This document shows positions 53,988 through 63,877 of a DNA stretch of 64,000 bases, piece after piece (the stretch's first letter is position 1; each line of letters starts with the position of its first letter). Under the pieces are notes generated by a model that did not search any database, was not told the DNA's origin, and saw nothing but the letters and a program-made list of their open reading frames with translations. The stretch comes from Deltaproteobacteria bacterium (GTDB taxonomy: Bacteria; Myxococcota; Myxococcia; Myxococcales; Anaeromyxobacteraceae), in NCBI GenBank assembly GCA_016214955.1, contig JACRMN010000023.1:212501-276500 (forward strand), given 5' to 3'. The translations under genes and the position numbers were made by a program.

Positions 53988-56387
53988 ATGGCCAGGTTCC
54001 GCACCCTCCTCCTCGCCCTGCTGGGCGCCGCCGTCGCGGCGCTGCTGGGCGCCGGCGTGGGGATGCTGCGGGGCCGCCTCGCCCCTGCGCCCGCGGCGCG
54101 CTCCGCGCCGCGGTCCGGCCCCGCGCCCGCCACCGCGCGCGCTTCCCCGGCCCCCCTCCTGGCGCCCCCGGCGCGGGCCATCGAGAAGTCTCCGCCCGGC
54201 GCCGCCCTGGAGGTGCTGGTCACCCACGCCGGAGCCCCGCGCCCCGGCGCCGAGGTCCGAATCTACCAGCGCGCCGGGGTAGAGCCGCGCGGCGGCGCTC
54301 CGCGCTGGCAGCGCGCCGGCGAGGCCACCACCGGCGCCGACGGCGTGGCCTCCCTGCCGGCGCAGCCCGGCCCCTGCCTGGTCGCCGCCCGCGCCCCCGG
54401 CCTGGCTCCCGGACACCTGCTCCTCTCCGGCCCGCCGCCGGCCCGGGCACGCGTCGCGCTCGCCGCGGCGGCACAGGTGACCGGCCGCGTGCTCGCGCGC
54501 CGGGGCGGCAAGCCCGTGGCCTCCGCGGCGCTCCTGCTCCTCCCGGCCGACGGCGAGGCCGCGGCGCTCCCGCTTCCCGCCGAGGAGCGCCCCTTCGCCA
54601 CCGCCGACGCCGCAGGCCGCTTCCGGCTCGTGGCCGCGCCGGGCAGCTACCTGCTCCAGGCCTCGGCCGCTGGATTCTCCGGGGCCCGCCTCCGGGTGGC
54701 GGCGCCGGGCCCCGGCGCCGAGATCCTCCTCGCGGCGAGCGGGGTCATCGAGGGGCTGGTCCGCGGCGCCGACGGCGCGCCGGCCGCGGGCGCCGAGGTG
54801 CTGATCTCCGGCGGCGGCGACCTCACCCTCGGGAGCGCAGGCAGCTCCGGGCGCTTCGCGGTGGAGGTGCCGCCCGGGAGCTACGCCGTCGCCGCCCGCA
54901 CCGAGCGCAGCGCGGGCTCGTGGCCGGTCCCCGTGGCAGTGGCCGCCGGCGGCCGCGCCGGCGGCATCGCCATCCGGCTGGGCCGGCCCGCCGCGCTCGC
55001 CGGGACCGTCACCGGGCCCGGGGGCGCGCCGGTGGCCGGAGCCACCATCTCGCTGGCGCCTTCCGGCGGCGGCGAGCTGGCGCTGGCGCGGGCCGGCAGC
55101 GACGGCCGCTTCGCGCTCGAGCCGCTGGCGCCAGGCGGCTACGACCTCGCGGTCGCCGCCGAGGGCCTCGGCGCCTGGCGCCGCACCGGCCTCACGCTGC
55201 TCCCGGGCGAGCGGGCCGAGCTTCCGGTGGCGCTGCAGGCCGCCGGTGGCGTGCAGGGCACGGTGCGCGACGGCGCCGGCCGCCCGGTGGCCGGGGCGCT
55301 GGTTCGCGCCGGCCGGGGATCGGAGGAGGCGCCGGGCGCCCGGGCGGAGGCCCGCACCGACGAGGCCGGGCGGTACCACCTGGACGGCCTCGACGCGGGC
55401 AGCGTGGAGCTCACCGCGGCGCGCGACGGCGCGGCCGCCGGGGCAGCGGCCTCGGTGGAGGTGGCCCCGGGCGGCCTGGTCACCACCGACCTCGTCCTCC
55501 CGGAGGGCGGCAGGCTGGAGGGGACCGTCACCCGGAGTGACCGGGGCGCAGCGGGCCGCGCCCGGGTGGTGCTCTTCCCCCGCGGGAGCCACGCCCCGGC
55601 GGCCTCGGCGGCCGTCGATGCCGGCGGCAGCTACGCCCTCGCCCTCGCGGCCGGGGAGTACCGCGCGCTGGCGCTCCCCGAGGGCGCCGCTCCCGCCGGG
55701 GCGGCCACCGGCCTCCCGGTGCGCGTGGCGCCGGGGGAGACCGCGCGGCTCGATCTCGTCCTCCGGGCCCCCGAGGGCGCGGCCACGGTCGTGGTGCGGG
55801 AGCCGGACGGGACCCCCTCCGCCGGCGCGCTGGTGCTGGCCACCACGCCCGACGACCTGCGGAGCGCCGGCTCCGCCGTCACGGACGACGACGGGCAGGC
55901 CCACCTCCTCCTCGCGGCCGCGCCGGCGGGCCTGCGGGTGCGGGCCTTCCGCGGCGGCCGTTTCGGCGGACCGGTGGACCTGCCCGCGGTTGGTCCCTCC
56001 GCGGTGACGCTGCGCGCGGCTGCCCGGCTGAGAGGCCGCGTGCGGTCTCCCGACGGGGCGGCACCGGCCGGGTTCACGCTCGAGCTCGCGGCTCTGGGCG
56101 ACGAGATCTCCACGGTGAGCACGGTGGGCGGTCCGGCGGGCCTGCGCGGCGCCCAGGGCGTGCAGGCGCCGCGGCGGCTGGAGTTCGGCGGGGACCGCTT
56201 CGAGGTCGCCGACGTCCCCGCCGGCGAGGTGCGGGTGCAGGTGCGAACGGTGAGTGGCCGTGTGGCCAGCGCCGAGGTGACCCTCGCTCCGGGCGAGGTC
56301 CGTGAGCTCTCGCTCACCCTGGAGCCCGCCACCATCGGCAGCCTCGACCTGGGCGACGTGCCGCCCGCGGGTGGACCCGGGCGCTGA
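53988..56387 (+). CDS. Exported protein with carboxypeptidase-regulatory-like repeats
   Basis: 799 residues. An N-terminal hydrophobic anchor (FRTLLLALLGAAVAALLGAGVGM) and a Pro/Ala linker are followed by seven or more beta-sandwich repeats of the CarboxypepD_reg type, recognisable by recurring pieces such as GRVLARRGGKPVASAAL, GLVRGADGAPAAGAEVLISG, GTVTGPGGAPVAGATI and GTVRDGAGRPVAGALV. These repeats make rod-like extracellular stalks. No catalytic domain is seen. ATG 53988 follows a GGAG-type site. It lies 112 bases after the multicopper oxidase. Confidence 0.82.
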   Translation: MARFRTLLLALLGAAVAALLGAGVGMLRGRLAPAPAARSAPRSGPAPATARASPAPLLAPPARAIEKSPPGAALEVLVTHAGAPRPGAEVRIYQRAGVEPRGGAPRWQRAGEATTGADGVASLPAQPGPCLVAARAPGLAPGHLLLSGPPPARARVALAAAAQVTGRVLARRGGKPVASAALLLLPADGEAAALPLPAEERPFATADAAGRFRLVAAPGSYLLQASAAGFSGARLRVAAPGPGAEILLAASGVIEGLVRGADGAPAAGAEVLISGGGDLTLGSAGSSGRFAVEVPPGSYAVAARTERSAGSWPVPVAVAAGGRAGGIAIRLGRPAALAGTVTGPGGAPVAGATISLAPSGGGELALARAGSDGRFALEPLAPGGYDLAVAAEGLGAWRRTGLTLLPGERAELPVALQAAGGVQGTVRDGAGRPVAGALVRAGRGSEEAPGARAEARTDEAGRYHLDGLDAGSVELTAARDGAAAGAAASVEVAPGGLVTTDLVLPEGGRLEGTVTRSDRGAAGRARVVLFPRGSHAPAASAAVDAGGSYALALAAGEYRALALPEGAAPAGAATGLPVRVAPGETARLDLVLRAPEGAATVVVREPDGTPSAGALVLATTPDDLRSAGSAVTDDDGQAHLLLAAAPAGLRVRAFRGGRFGGPVDLPAVGPSAVTLRAAARLRGRVRSPDGAAPAGFTLELAALGDEISTVSTVGGPAGLRGAQGVQAPRRLEFGGDRFEVADVPAGEVRVQVRTVSGRVASAEVTLAPGEVRELSLTLEPATIGSLDLGDVPPAGGPGR

Positions 56388-56538
56388 GGCAGGCCGGGCC
56401 GGAGCACACCCTCGCCGCGGTCGGCATGCCGGGGCGAGAGAGAGATCGCTCGTGCTCTGGATGACGCGCCGCGCCGGGGGGCTCGTTACGACGAGTGCGC
56501 CCGGTCTGCTACGCTTTGCCCGAAAGGGAGGCATCGCC

Positions 56539-58974
56539 GTGGCCGACCCGCCCAGCCCCACTGGCGGCGACACCGTCCCGCCGGGCGCGCTCACCGATCT
56601 CCTGCGGGAGCTGGCCCAGGCTCCGGAGGAGCCCGGTCCGGCCTGGGAGGCGGGGCTCCGGCCCGGCGCCGTCATCGACCGCTTCGAGCTGGTGCGAGAG
56701 CTGGGGCGCGGCGGCTTCGGCGTGGTCTGGGAGGCCCACGACCGGAAGCTGGGGAGGGACGTGGCCTTCAAGGCCGTGCTCCCCGGCGGGCGGACCGCGC
56801 TGCGCGAGGCGCGGCTGCAGGAGGAGGCCGAGGCGGCGGCCCGGCTCTCCCACCCCAACATCGTCGCCATCCACGACGTGGGCAAGGCGGAGGCCGGGCC
56901 GTATCTCGTCCTGGAGCTGCTCCACGGCCAGACGCTGGCGGAGCGGCTGGCGGGGGAGCGGCTGCCGGTGGCCGAGGCGGTGGGCATCGCGAGGGAGGTC
57001 GCGAAGGGGCTGGCCCACGCGCACGCGCGGGCGGTGGTGCACCGGGATCTCAAGCCGGACAACGTCTTCCTCTGCGACGACGGGCAGGTGAAGGTGCTCG
57101 ACTTCGGGATGGCGCAGGCCTTCGGGCGGCGGAAGGTGGAGGGCGGGACCAGCGGCTACATGGCGCCGGAGCAGCGGCGCGGGGCGCCCGAGGACGAGCG
57201 GACCGACGTCTACGCGCTGGGGGTGATGCTGCACCGGATGCTGGCCGGTGCCCTGCCCTTCCCGCTCGACGACGGGCGGAGCGACCCGCCGGTGCCGCGG
57301 CTGGAGGTGCCGGGGTCGGCGTCGCTGGGGCCGCTGGTCGGGCGGATGCTCTCGTGGGAGCCGGCGGAGCGGCCGCGGGACGGCGGCGCGGTGGTGGCGG
57401 GGCTGCAGGCGGCGGAGCGGGAGCTGGCGGCGAGCCAGCCGGGCACCGGGGCTCCGCGAGTCCTTCCCCCGGCGCGAACCGCCACTCGCCGGCGAGTTGC
57501 CCTGGCGGTGGCGGCGCTCGCGATCGCTTCCGTGATGCTCGGGGCCGCCTGGCACCTCACGCGGCCGAAGCCACCGGCGGTCGCCCCGGCGCCCGAGCAG
57601 CCCTCCATCGCGGTGCTGGCCTTCGCCGACATGAGCCCCAACCACGACCAGGAGTACCTGGCGGACGGCGTGGCGGAGGAGATCCTGAACGCGCTCACGC
57701 GGGTGGAGGGGCTGAGGGTCATCGGGCGGACCAGCTCCTTCTTCTTCAAGGGGAAGAGCGTGGCGCTGCCGGAGATCGCCCGGCAGCTCGGGGTGACGTC
57801 GCTGCTGGAGGGGAGCGTGCGGCGCGAGGGAAACCGCATCCGGGTGACGGCGCAGCTCGTCAGGGCGGCCGACGGCGTACGCGTCTGGTCCGAGAGCTTC
57901 GACCGGCAGATGGCCAGCATCCTGGCGCTGCAGGAGGAGGTGGCCCGAGACGTGTCCAGAGCCCTGCAGGGCAGGCTCGGCCTTGCTGCCTCGCTACCCA
58001 GGACTGAAGCGCCGGATGCGGTGGAGCCGGAGGCGTACACCCAGTTCTTGCTTGGGATGCAGATCGCCAGGTCGGCCGACACGAATGTCGCCGCGGGGCG
58101 AAGCCGCGAAGCGCTCAGGAAGGCGGTGACGCTGGACCCGCACCTGGCTCTGGCCTGGGCCCAGCTTTCGAGCCAACTGGCGCTTCCCGGGCCCGACGAA
58201 ATGACCGTGCCCGCGGCGCGCCTCGAGGAAGCTGGGGGTGCAGCCGAGCGCGCCATCTCTCTCGCGCCGTGGGCGCCCGAGGGCCACAGCGCTCGCGCCT
58301 GGCTTCGCCTGATCGCCTTCGACTGGGAAGGGGCGCGGTCGGATGCGCGGCGCGCCCTTCAGCTCCGCCCGGGAGACGTGGCTGCGTCTGCGCGAATGGC
58401 CCTCCTCGCACTCGCCGAGGGACGCGTGGCCGATGCCGTTTCGCTCTACCGGCGAAACGCCGAGGTCGACCCGCTCTACTCGCACCGCTGGAACATGCTG
58501 GCCATGGCTCTGTCGGGCGTGCCCGATCCGGCTGGGATGCGCCGCGCCGCCCACAGGGCCCTGGAGCTTTCCCCCGACTCGGAAGAGGCGCGCCTCCGCC
58601 TGCTCGATGCCGACCTGCTCGAGGGGCGCGGGGCCGAGGTGCTCAAGGCCGTCGCCGGACTCCGCCAGGAATACGACCGCCTCTCGTACGCGATCCTCGC
58701 GGAGCATGCTCTAGGGAACACAGTGGCCGCCGAGAAGGCGCTCCTTGTCTTCCGCGAGCGCTTCGCCCGGGAAAGCTGGATGGGCTCCGCGGGTCTCCAT
58801 GCCTGGCTCGGCCGCATCGACGAGGCCTTTGCGGACATTGATCGGTGGCTCGTCAGCGATCAGCGCCATGGAGGGGTGGCCGCATACGCGCGCGTCGATC
58901 CCTTCCTCCGCCCCCTCCACTCCGACCCCCGCTGGAAGGAGTTCCTGCGCAAGCTGAAGCTGCCGGTGGAGTGA
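56539..58974 (+). CDS. Ser/Thr protein kinase with TolB-like and TPR sensor regions
   Basis: 811 residues from GTG 56539 (GGGAGG upstream). Kinase domain residues about 49-300: G-loop GRGGFG (56-61), K78, HRDLKPDN (168-175), DFG (188-190), APEQ (209-212). A membrane helix at about 319-340 separates it from a periplasmic TolB-N/FlgO-like segment (IAVLAFADMSPNHDQEYLADG ... GVTSLLEGSVRR) and TPR-like repeats to the end. The last third uses more A/T-ending codons than the kinase part, suggesting a separate origin. Kinase is upstream of a 310-base gap and convergent with an ABC exporter. Confidence 0.9.
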   Translation: MADPPSPTGGDTVPPGALTDLLRELAQAPEEPGPAWEAGLRPGAVIDRFELVRELGRGGFGVVWEAHDRKLGRDVAFKAVLPGGRTALREARLQEEAEAAARLSHPNIVAIHDVGKAEAGPYLVLELLHGQTLAERLAGERLPVAEAVGIAREVAKGLAHAHARAVVHRDLKPDNVFLCDDGQVKVLDFGMAQAFGRRKVEGGTSGYMAPEQRRGAPEDERTDVYALGVMLHRMLAGALPFPLDDGRSDPPVPRLEVPGSASLGPLVGRMLSWEPAERPRDGGAVVAGLQAAERELAASQPGTGAPRVLPPARTATRRRVALAVAALAIASVMLGAAWHLTRPKPPAVAPAPEQPSIAVLAFADMSPNHDQEYLADGVAEEILNALTRVEGLRVIGRTSSFFFKGKSVALPEIARQLGVTSLLEGSVRREGNRIRVTAQLVRAADGVRVWSESFDRQMASILALQEEVARDVSRALQGRLGLAASLPRTEAPDAVEPEAYTQFLLGMQIARSADTNVAAGRSREALRKAVTLDPHLALAWAQLSSQLALPGPDEMTVPAARLEEAGGAAERAISLAPWAPEGHSARAWLRLIAFDWEGARSDARRALQLRPGDVAASARMALLALAEGRVADAVSLYRRNAEVDPLYSHRWNMLAMALSGVPDPAGMRRAAHRALELSPDSEEARLRLLDADLLEGRGAEVLKAVAGLRQEYDRLSYAILAEHALGNTVAAEKALLVFRERFARESWMGSAGLHAWLGRIDEAFADIDRWLVSDQRHGGVAAYARVDPFLRPLHSDPRWKEFLRKLKLPVE

Positions 58975-59284
58975 GCCCACCCTCATGCAGCCGCCGCCGT
59001 CATGACGTGCGGGTGGCGGCGAAGCCTGGGGCCCGACGCGCCGGACCGGAGCCGCGGGCTTCCTGTCCCGCCCGCTCCGGGGCGTGGACGTCCCCTTCCC
59101 TGCAGCCTTCCCCGCGAGCGGCGCCCGGCCACGGGCAGCCGGCACCTCCGCTTCGGAACCGCTCGCCCGAGGCTCAGGCAACCAGGCCACGAGCGGCCGT
59201 CCGCGCGGCGAGGACCGCCGCGGCCGCGGCCCCAGGCGAAGCCGACAGGACCCGCACCGCCGGGCCTGCTCCTTCCGCGCGCAG
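58975..59284. other. 310-base gap between convergent genes
   Basis: Lies between the kinase stop and the end of the ABC permease gene. I see no supported coding frame, RNA gene or clear terminator; it has scattered GC-rich half-palindromes but no convincing hairpin. Confidence 0.6.
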
Positions 59285-60322
59285 CTAGCTCCACCGGAAC
59301 CAGCGCAGCGCCGCCGCGAAGGTGACGATGGCCAGCCCCGCCAGCAGGAGGAGCCTCGGCCCCACCGCCGCCAGGCCGAGCCCCTCGTTCATCACCAGCC
59401 GCAGGGCGTCGTTGAGGGCGGTGAGCGGCAGCACGCGGATGAAGGGTTGCAGGAGGTCGGGAAAGTGGGACGCGGAGAAGAACACGCCCGAGAGCAGGAA
59501 CATCGGCATCATCACCAGGTTGATGAGCCCGCCCACCGTCTGGACGTTCTGCGCGCGGCAGGCCACCAGGAGCCCCATCCCGGCGAAGCAGAGCGCCCCG
59601 ACGAGCGAGATGGCCACCAGCAGCGCGAGCGAGCCGTGCACCGGCACCGAGAAGGCGAGCCAGCCGAAGCCCAGCAGCACCGGGATCTCCAGGAACACGA
59701 AGAGCAGCCGCAGGATGACGAAGGAGAGCAGGTACTCGGAGCGGCGCATGGGCGTGGCCACCAGCCGCTTCAGGAGCTTCTTCTGCCGGGTCTCGACGAT
59801 GACGTAGCCGATGCCCCACATCCCCGCGGACATGATGTTGACCCCGAGGAGCCCCGGGATGAGGAAGTCGACGTAGCGCGAGCCGGGCTCGGTGACGGTG
59901 ACCTCGGCCACCGCGGTCGGGTCGCGGCGCCCCTCGGCCCGCTGCAGGAGATCGTCGACCACCAGGCGCGCCAGCCTGCTGTCCTCGCGGGTGGGGTCGT
60001 ACTCGTAGGTTCGCGGGCTCCCGGGCAGCACCACCACGTCGGTCTTCCCGGTGCGCAGGGCGGCGCGCGCCGCCGCCACCGGCAGGACCGCGCCCTTCTG
60101 CCCGGCGGCGACAACGGCCCGCAGCGCCTCCTCGGCGCCCGGTCCGGCGGCTATCGCCGCCACGACAGGCTGGGGCGGCCGGTTGCGGAAGGCGACGCCC
60201 AGCGCCACCGAGAGCAGGAGCGGGAAGCCGAAGGTCCAGAACACCGCCGAGGGCTCGCGGAAGAAGAGCCGGATGCGGGTGAGCGTGAGTTCCACCAGCG
60301 ACGAGGGGGCGCGGTCAGTCAC
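59285..60322 (-). CDS. ABC-2 type transporter permease
   Basis: 345 residues. First helix near residue 25 (FWTFGFPLLLSVALGVAF), a large extracytoplasmic loop to about residue 165, then five more helices including FLIPGLLGVNIMSAGMWGIGYVIVETRQKKLLKRLVATPMRR, the typical ABC-2 pattern. It pairs with the ATPase that overlaps it by 8 bases (GTG start at 60322). Substrate, likely a drug, lipid or surface polymer, is unknown. Confidence 0.92.
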   Translation of the reverse strand: MTDRAPSSLVELTLTRIRLFFREPSAVFWTFGFPLLLSVALGVAFRNRPPQPVVAAIAAGPGAEEALRAVVAAGQKGAVLPVAAARAALRTGKTDVVVLPGSPRTYEYDPTREDSRLARLVVDDLLQRAEGRRDPTAVAEVTVTEPGSRYVDFLIPGLLGVNIMSAGMWGIGYVIVETRQKKLLKRLVATPMRRSEYLLSFVILRLLFVFLEIPVLLGFGWLAFSVPVHGSLALLVAISLVGALCFAGMGLLVACRAQNVQTVGGLINLVMMPMFLLSGVFFSASHFPDLLQPFIRVLPLTALNDALRLVMNEGLGLAAVGPRLLLLAGLAIVTFAAALRWFRWS

Positions 60323-61235
60323 GGAGCCGCCTCCCGGTGAGGGCCACGAACACGTCCTCCAGCGTGGCCGAGTGGGTGCTGAGGCGGTCGAGGCGTGCGC
60401 CGGCCCCGTCCAGCTCGCCGAGCAGCGCCGGCACGGTGCGGTGCACGCGATCCACCGTGAGGGCGAAGGCGCCGTTGCGGCGGTGGACCGCGCGCACCCC
60501 GGGCAGCGCCGCCAGCCGGGCCTCGTCGAGCGCCGCCGCCGCCTGGAACTCCACCACCTCGTGCCCCACCACCCGCTCGATGAGCTCGCGCGGCGTGCCC
60601 AGCGCGATCACCTTGCCGTGGTCCACGACCGCCACCCGGTCGCAGAGCCGCTCGGCCTCGTCCATGTAGTGGGTGGTGAGCACCACGGTGCGCCCCTCGG
60701 CCTTCATGGCCGCCACCACTTCCCAGAGCTGGCGGCGCGACTGCGGGTCGAGCCCGGTGGTGGGCTCGTCGAGGAAGAGCAGCTCGGGATCGCCCACCAG
60801 GGCGCAGGCCACCGCCAGCCGCTGCTTCTGGCCGCCGGAGAGCTTCTCGTACCAGGCGTCGCGCTTCTCCTCGAGCGACACCAGCCCGATGACCTCGTCC
60901 ACGTCGCGGCCGCGGGGGTAGAAGGAGCGGAACAGGCTCACCGCCTCCCGGACGGTCTGCTTGTCCGAGAGCCGGGTCTCCTGCAGCGTGATGCCGAGCC
61001 GCTGGCGCAGCCAGGCGGCGCCGTCGGCCCAGCGGCGGCCCAGCACCTCGACCTCGCCGCGGGTCGGGGCGAGGAGCCCCTCCAGCACCTCCAGCGTGGT
61101 GGTCTTGCCGGCCCCGTTGGGCCCGAGGAGGCCGAAGCACTCCCCCCGCCGCACCTCCAGGTCGAGCCCGTCGACGGCCACGACGTCGTCGTAGGCCTTC
61201 ACCAGCCCGCGGCACCGGATGGCGAGCTCGCTCAT
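60315..61235 (-). CDS. ABC transporter ATP-binding protein (ABC-2 exporter type)
   Basis: 306 residues: Walker A GPNGAGKTTT near residue 38, signature LSGGQKQRLAVACAL and Walker B LLFLDEPTTGLDPQSRRQLW, then VVLTTHYMDEAERLCDRVAVVDHG. The C-terminal extra domain (VHRRNGAFALTVDRVHRTVP) matches the drug-exporter ATPase group. ATG at 61235. With the overlapping permease it forms a two-gene exporter operon. Confidence 0.94.
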   Translation of the reverse strand: MSELAIRCRGLVKAYDDVVAVDGLDLEVRRGECFGLLGPNGAGKTTTLEVLEGLLAPTRGEVEVLGRRWADGAAWLRQRLGITLQETRLSDKQTVREAVSLFRSFYPRGRDVDEVIGLVSLEEKRDAWYEKLSGGQKQRLAVACALVGDPELLFLDEPTTGLDPQSRRQLWEVVAAMKAEGRTVVLTTHYMDEAERLCDRVAVVDHGKVIALGTPRELIERVVGHEVVEFQAAAALDEARLAALPGVRAVHRRNGAFALTVDRVHRTVPALLGELDGAGARLDRLSTHSATLEDVFVALTGRRLRD

Positions 61236-61444
61236 CGCCCGGCCTCTCTAGCAGCCGGCCCGGCCGCGGTCCACCGGAAGTGGACGGCGCCACCCGGCAG
61301 AGCGCGGGCGGGGGCCGCGGCCCGGGCGACGGGGAGGGACCGGCCGCTGCTCCGCCGGCGCGCGGGCCTGCGCGGAGGCCACATCCGTGGCCTCGACGCC
61401 GCCCTTCCCCGCCTTAGGTTCACGGGCGAGGAAGGACGGACCCC

Positions 61445-62149
<705 letters not shown>

Positions 62150-62181
62150 TGCGGGGCGGCGCGCGGTAGGATGCCGCCCGC

Positions 62182-63255
62182 ATGCGCCCCGCCGACACCA
62201 CCCGCGAGGAGATCTTCAGGCTCTCCGCCGACGCCGAGCTCCGGCGCCGCTTCCTGATCGTCAACGAGCACATCCCCGGCAACTTCCGCATGGGCGTGCT
62301 GCTGGAGATGCTGGACCGCTTCGCCGGCATGACGGCGGTGGACTTCGTGCGCCGCACCATCCCCGACGCCCGGGTGGTCACCGCCGCCCTCGACGAGGTG
62401 GTGGTGCGGGCGGTGGCCGATCCGGAGCGCGACGTGCGCTGCCGGGCCCGCATCAACCGGGTGGGGCGCAGCTCGATGGAGGTGGGGGTGCGGGTGGAGC
62501 AGCTCCCCGAGGAGACCCACCTCGCCACCTGCTACTTCACCATGGTGGTGCTGGCGCCCGACGGCTCGGCAGAGCGCGCCGCCCGCCTCGAGCCCTTCGA
62601 GCCGGACGACGAGGTCGGCCGCCAGCGCGTGCGCCGCGCCGAGGCGCGCCGGGACGCCTACCGCCGGGAGCAGGCCCAGGCCTTCGCGCCGCCCTCGGCG
62701 GAGGAGTTCCAGCTCATCGCCCGGCTCTACCGCGAGCAGGAGGTGCCGGGCTTCGCCGGCCTGCCGGCGCGACAGGTGGTGGCCGAGACCTGGGAGCGCA
62801 CCTACCCGGAGCAGGAGAACCCCTGGAAGATCATCTTCGGCGGCTTCATCATGCGTCGCGCCTACGAGCTCTCGGCCATCTGCGCCGACTTCGTGGCCAC
62901 GCACCGGCCGGTGCTGGCGGCGGTGAACCGGGTGAACTTCGTCCGCCCGGTGCAGATCGGCGACAAGCTCCACCTGACGAGCCGCGTGGTCTACACCGCC
63001 GGCCCGGCCATCTGCGTCGAGACCGCCATCGAGCGGCAGAGCCGCGACCGGCAGAGCCGCGCCCTCTCCAACTCCTGCCTCTTCACCTTCGTCAACGTGG
63101 ATCCGGGGCTGGCGCCGCAGGACGTGCCGCGCATCTACCCCGGCAGCCACGGCGAGGAGCAGCGCTACCTGGCGGCTCGCCGCAACCTGCGGCACCTGAC
63201 CTCGCGGACCACCAGCGGCTGGCTGGCCGGGCTGCTGCCGGAGCCCAGGTACTGA
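62182..63255 (+). CDS. ACOT9-type acyl-CoA thioesterase with two hot-dog domains
   Basis: 357 residues. Two hot-dog folds: VVTAALDEVVVRAVADPERDVRCRARINRVGRSSMEVGVRVEQL in the first and FGGFIMRRAYELSAICADFVATHRPVLAAVNRVNFVRPVQIGDKLHLTSRVVYT in the second, the latter with the usual thioesterase helix and strands. It resembles the ACOT9/10 (BACH-type) group that hydrolyses acyl-CoA. ATG 62182 follows a GGATG-rich stretch; it is 32 bases after pirin and may share its transcript. Confidence 0.86.
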   Translation: MRPADTTREEIFRLSADAELRRRFLIVNEHIPGNFRMGVLLEMLDRFAGMTAVDFVRRTIPDARVVTAALDEVVVRAVADPERDVRCRARINRVGRSSMEVGVRVEQLPEETHLATCYFTMVVLAPDGSAERAARLEPFEPDDEVGRQRVRRAEARRDAYRREQAQAFAPPSAEEFQLIARLYREQEVPGFAGLPARQVVAETWERTYPEQENPWKIIFGGFIMRRAYELSAICADFVATHRPVLAAVNRVNFVRPVQIGDKLHLTSRVVYTAGPAICVETAIERQSRDRQSRALSNSCLFTFVNVDPGLAPQDVPRIYPGSHGEEQRYLAARRNLRHLTSRTTSGWLAGLLPEPRY

Positions 63256-63286
63256 CCCAGCGAGCCGGCGCCGCGCAGGCCGGGGC

Positions 63287-63877
63287 TCACGCGGCGAGCA
63301 CCTCGGCAAGGAAGGCGCGGATGGCCTCCAGCGCCTCTCCGTCCACCTCCTCCTGCGTCCGCCCGGCCGCGCGCAGGGCCCGCACGCCCACCTCCAGCGA
63401 GTGGTCGCCGCCCTCCACCACGTGGAGCCGCGTGGTGGCCCGCATGCGGGCGCGCACGTCGGCCAGGAGGTCGAGCGGGCAGAGCCCGTCGCGCGTGCCC
63501 TGGACGAAGAGCACCGGCGTGCGGAGCGCCAGCAGGACCTCGTCGCGCAGGTCGCCGCGCTGGCCCCGCAGCGGGTAGCCCAGGCACACCAGGGCGTCCA
63601 CCGGGGCCTGCAGCGACAGGTGGCAGCCGATGCGCGAGCCCATCGACTTCCCCGCCAGCACCGCCGGCTCCCGGCCGTGGCGCGCGGCGGTCAGGGCCGC
63701 GGCGTGGGCCTCCACCAGCCGCGGCAGGGGATCGGGGTAGGGCCGGCCGGCGGCCATGTACGGGTAGTCGAAGCGGGCCACGCGGCCGATGGTCCCGAGG
63801 CGGCGAGCCCAGCCCTCCATCCAGGGAGAGCCGGCAGGGGCGCCAGCTCCCGGCGCGAGCAGCAGCAGGGGGGTCAC
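63287..63877 (-). CDS. TEX30/KANL3-like alpha/beta hydrolase
   Basis: 196 residues. The nucleophile elbow is GKSMGS in VLAGKSMGSRIGCHLSL, the acid is in LFVQGTRDGLCPLDLL and the His in VEGGDHSLEV, forming a complete triad. Its small size and motif order match TEX30/KANL3-like or dienelactone-hydrolase-like proteins of unknown substrate. GTG start at 63877. It is convergent with the thioesterase gene. Confidence 0.88.
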   Translation of the reverse strand: MTPLLLLAPGAGAPAGSPWMEGWARRLGTIGRVARFDYPYMAAGRPYPDPLPRLVEAHAAALTAARHGREPAVLAGKSMGSRIGCHLSLQAPVDALVCLGYPLRGQRGDLRDEVLLALRTPVLFVQGTRDGLCPLDLLADVRARMRATTRLHVVEGGDHSLEVGVRALRAAGRTQEEVDGEALEAIRAFLAEVLAA

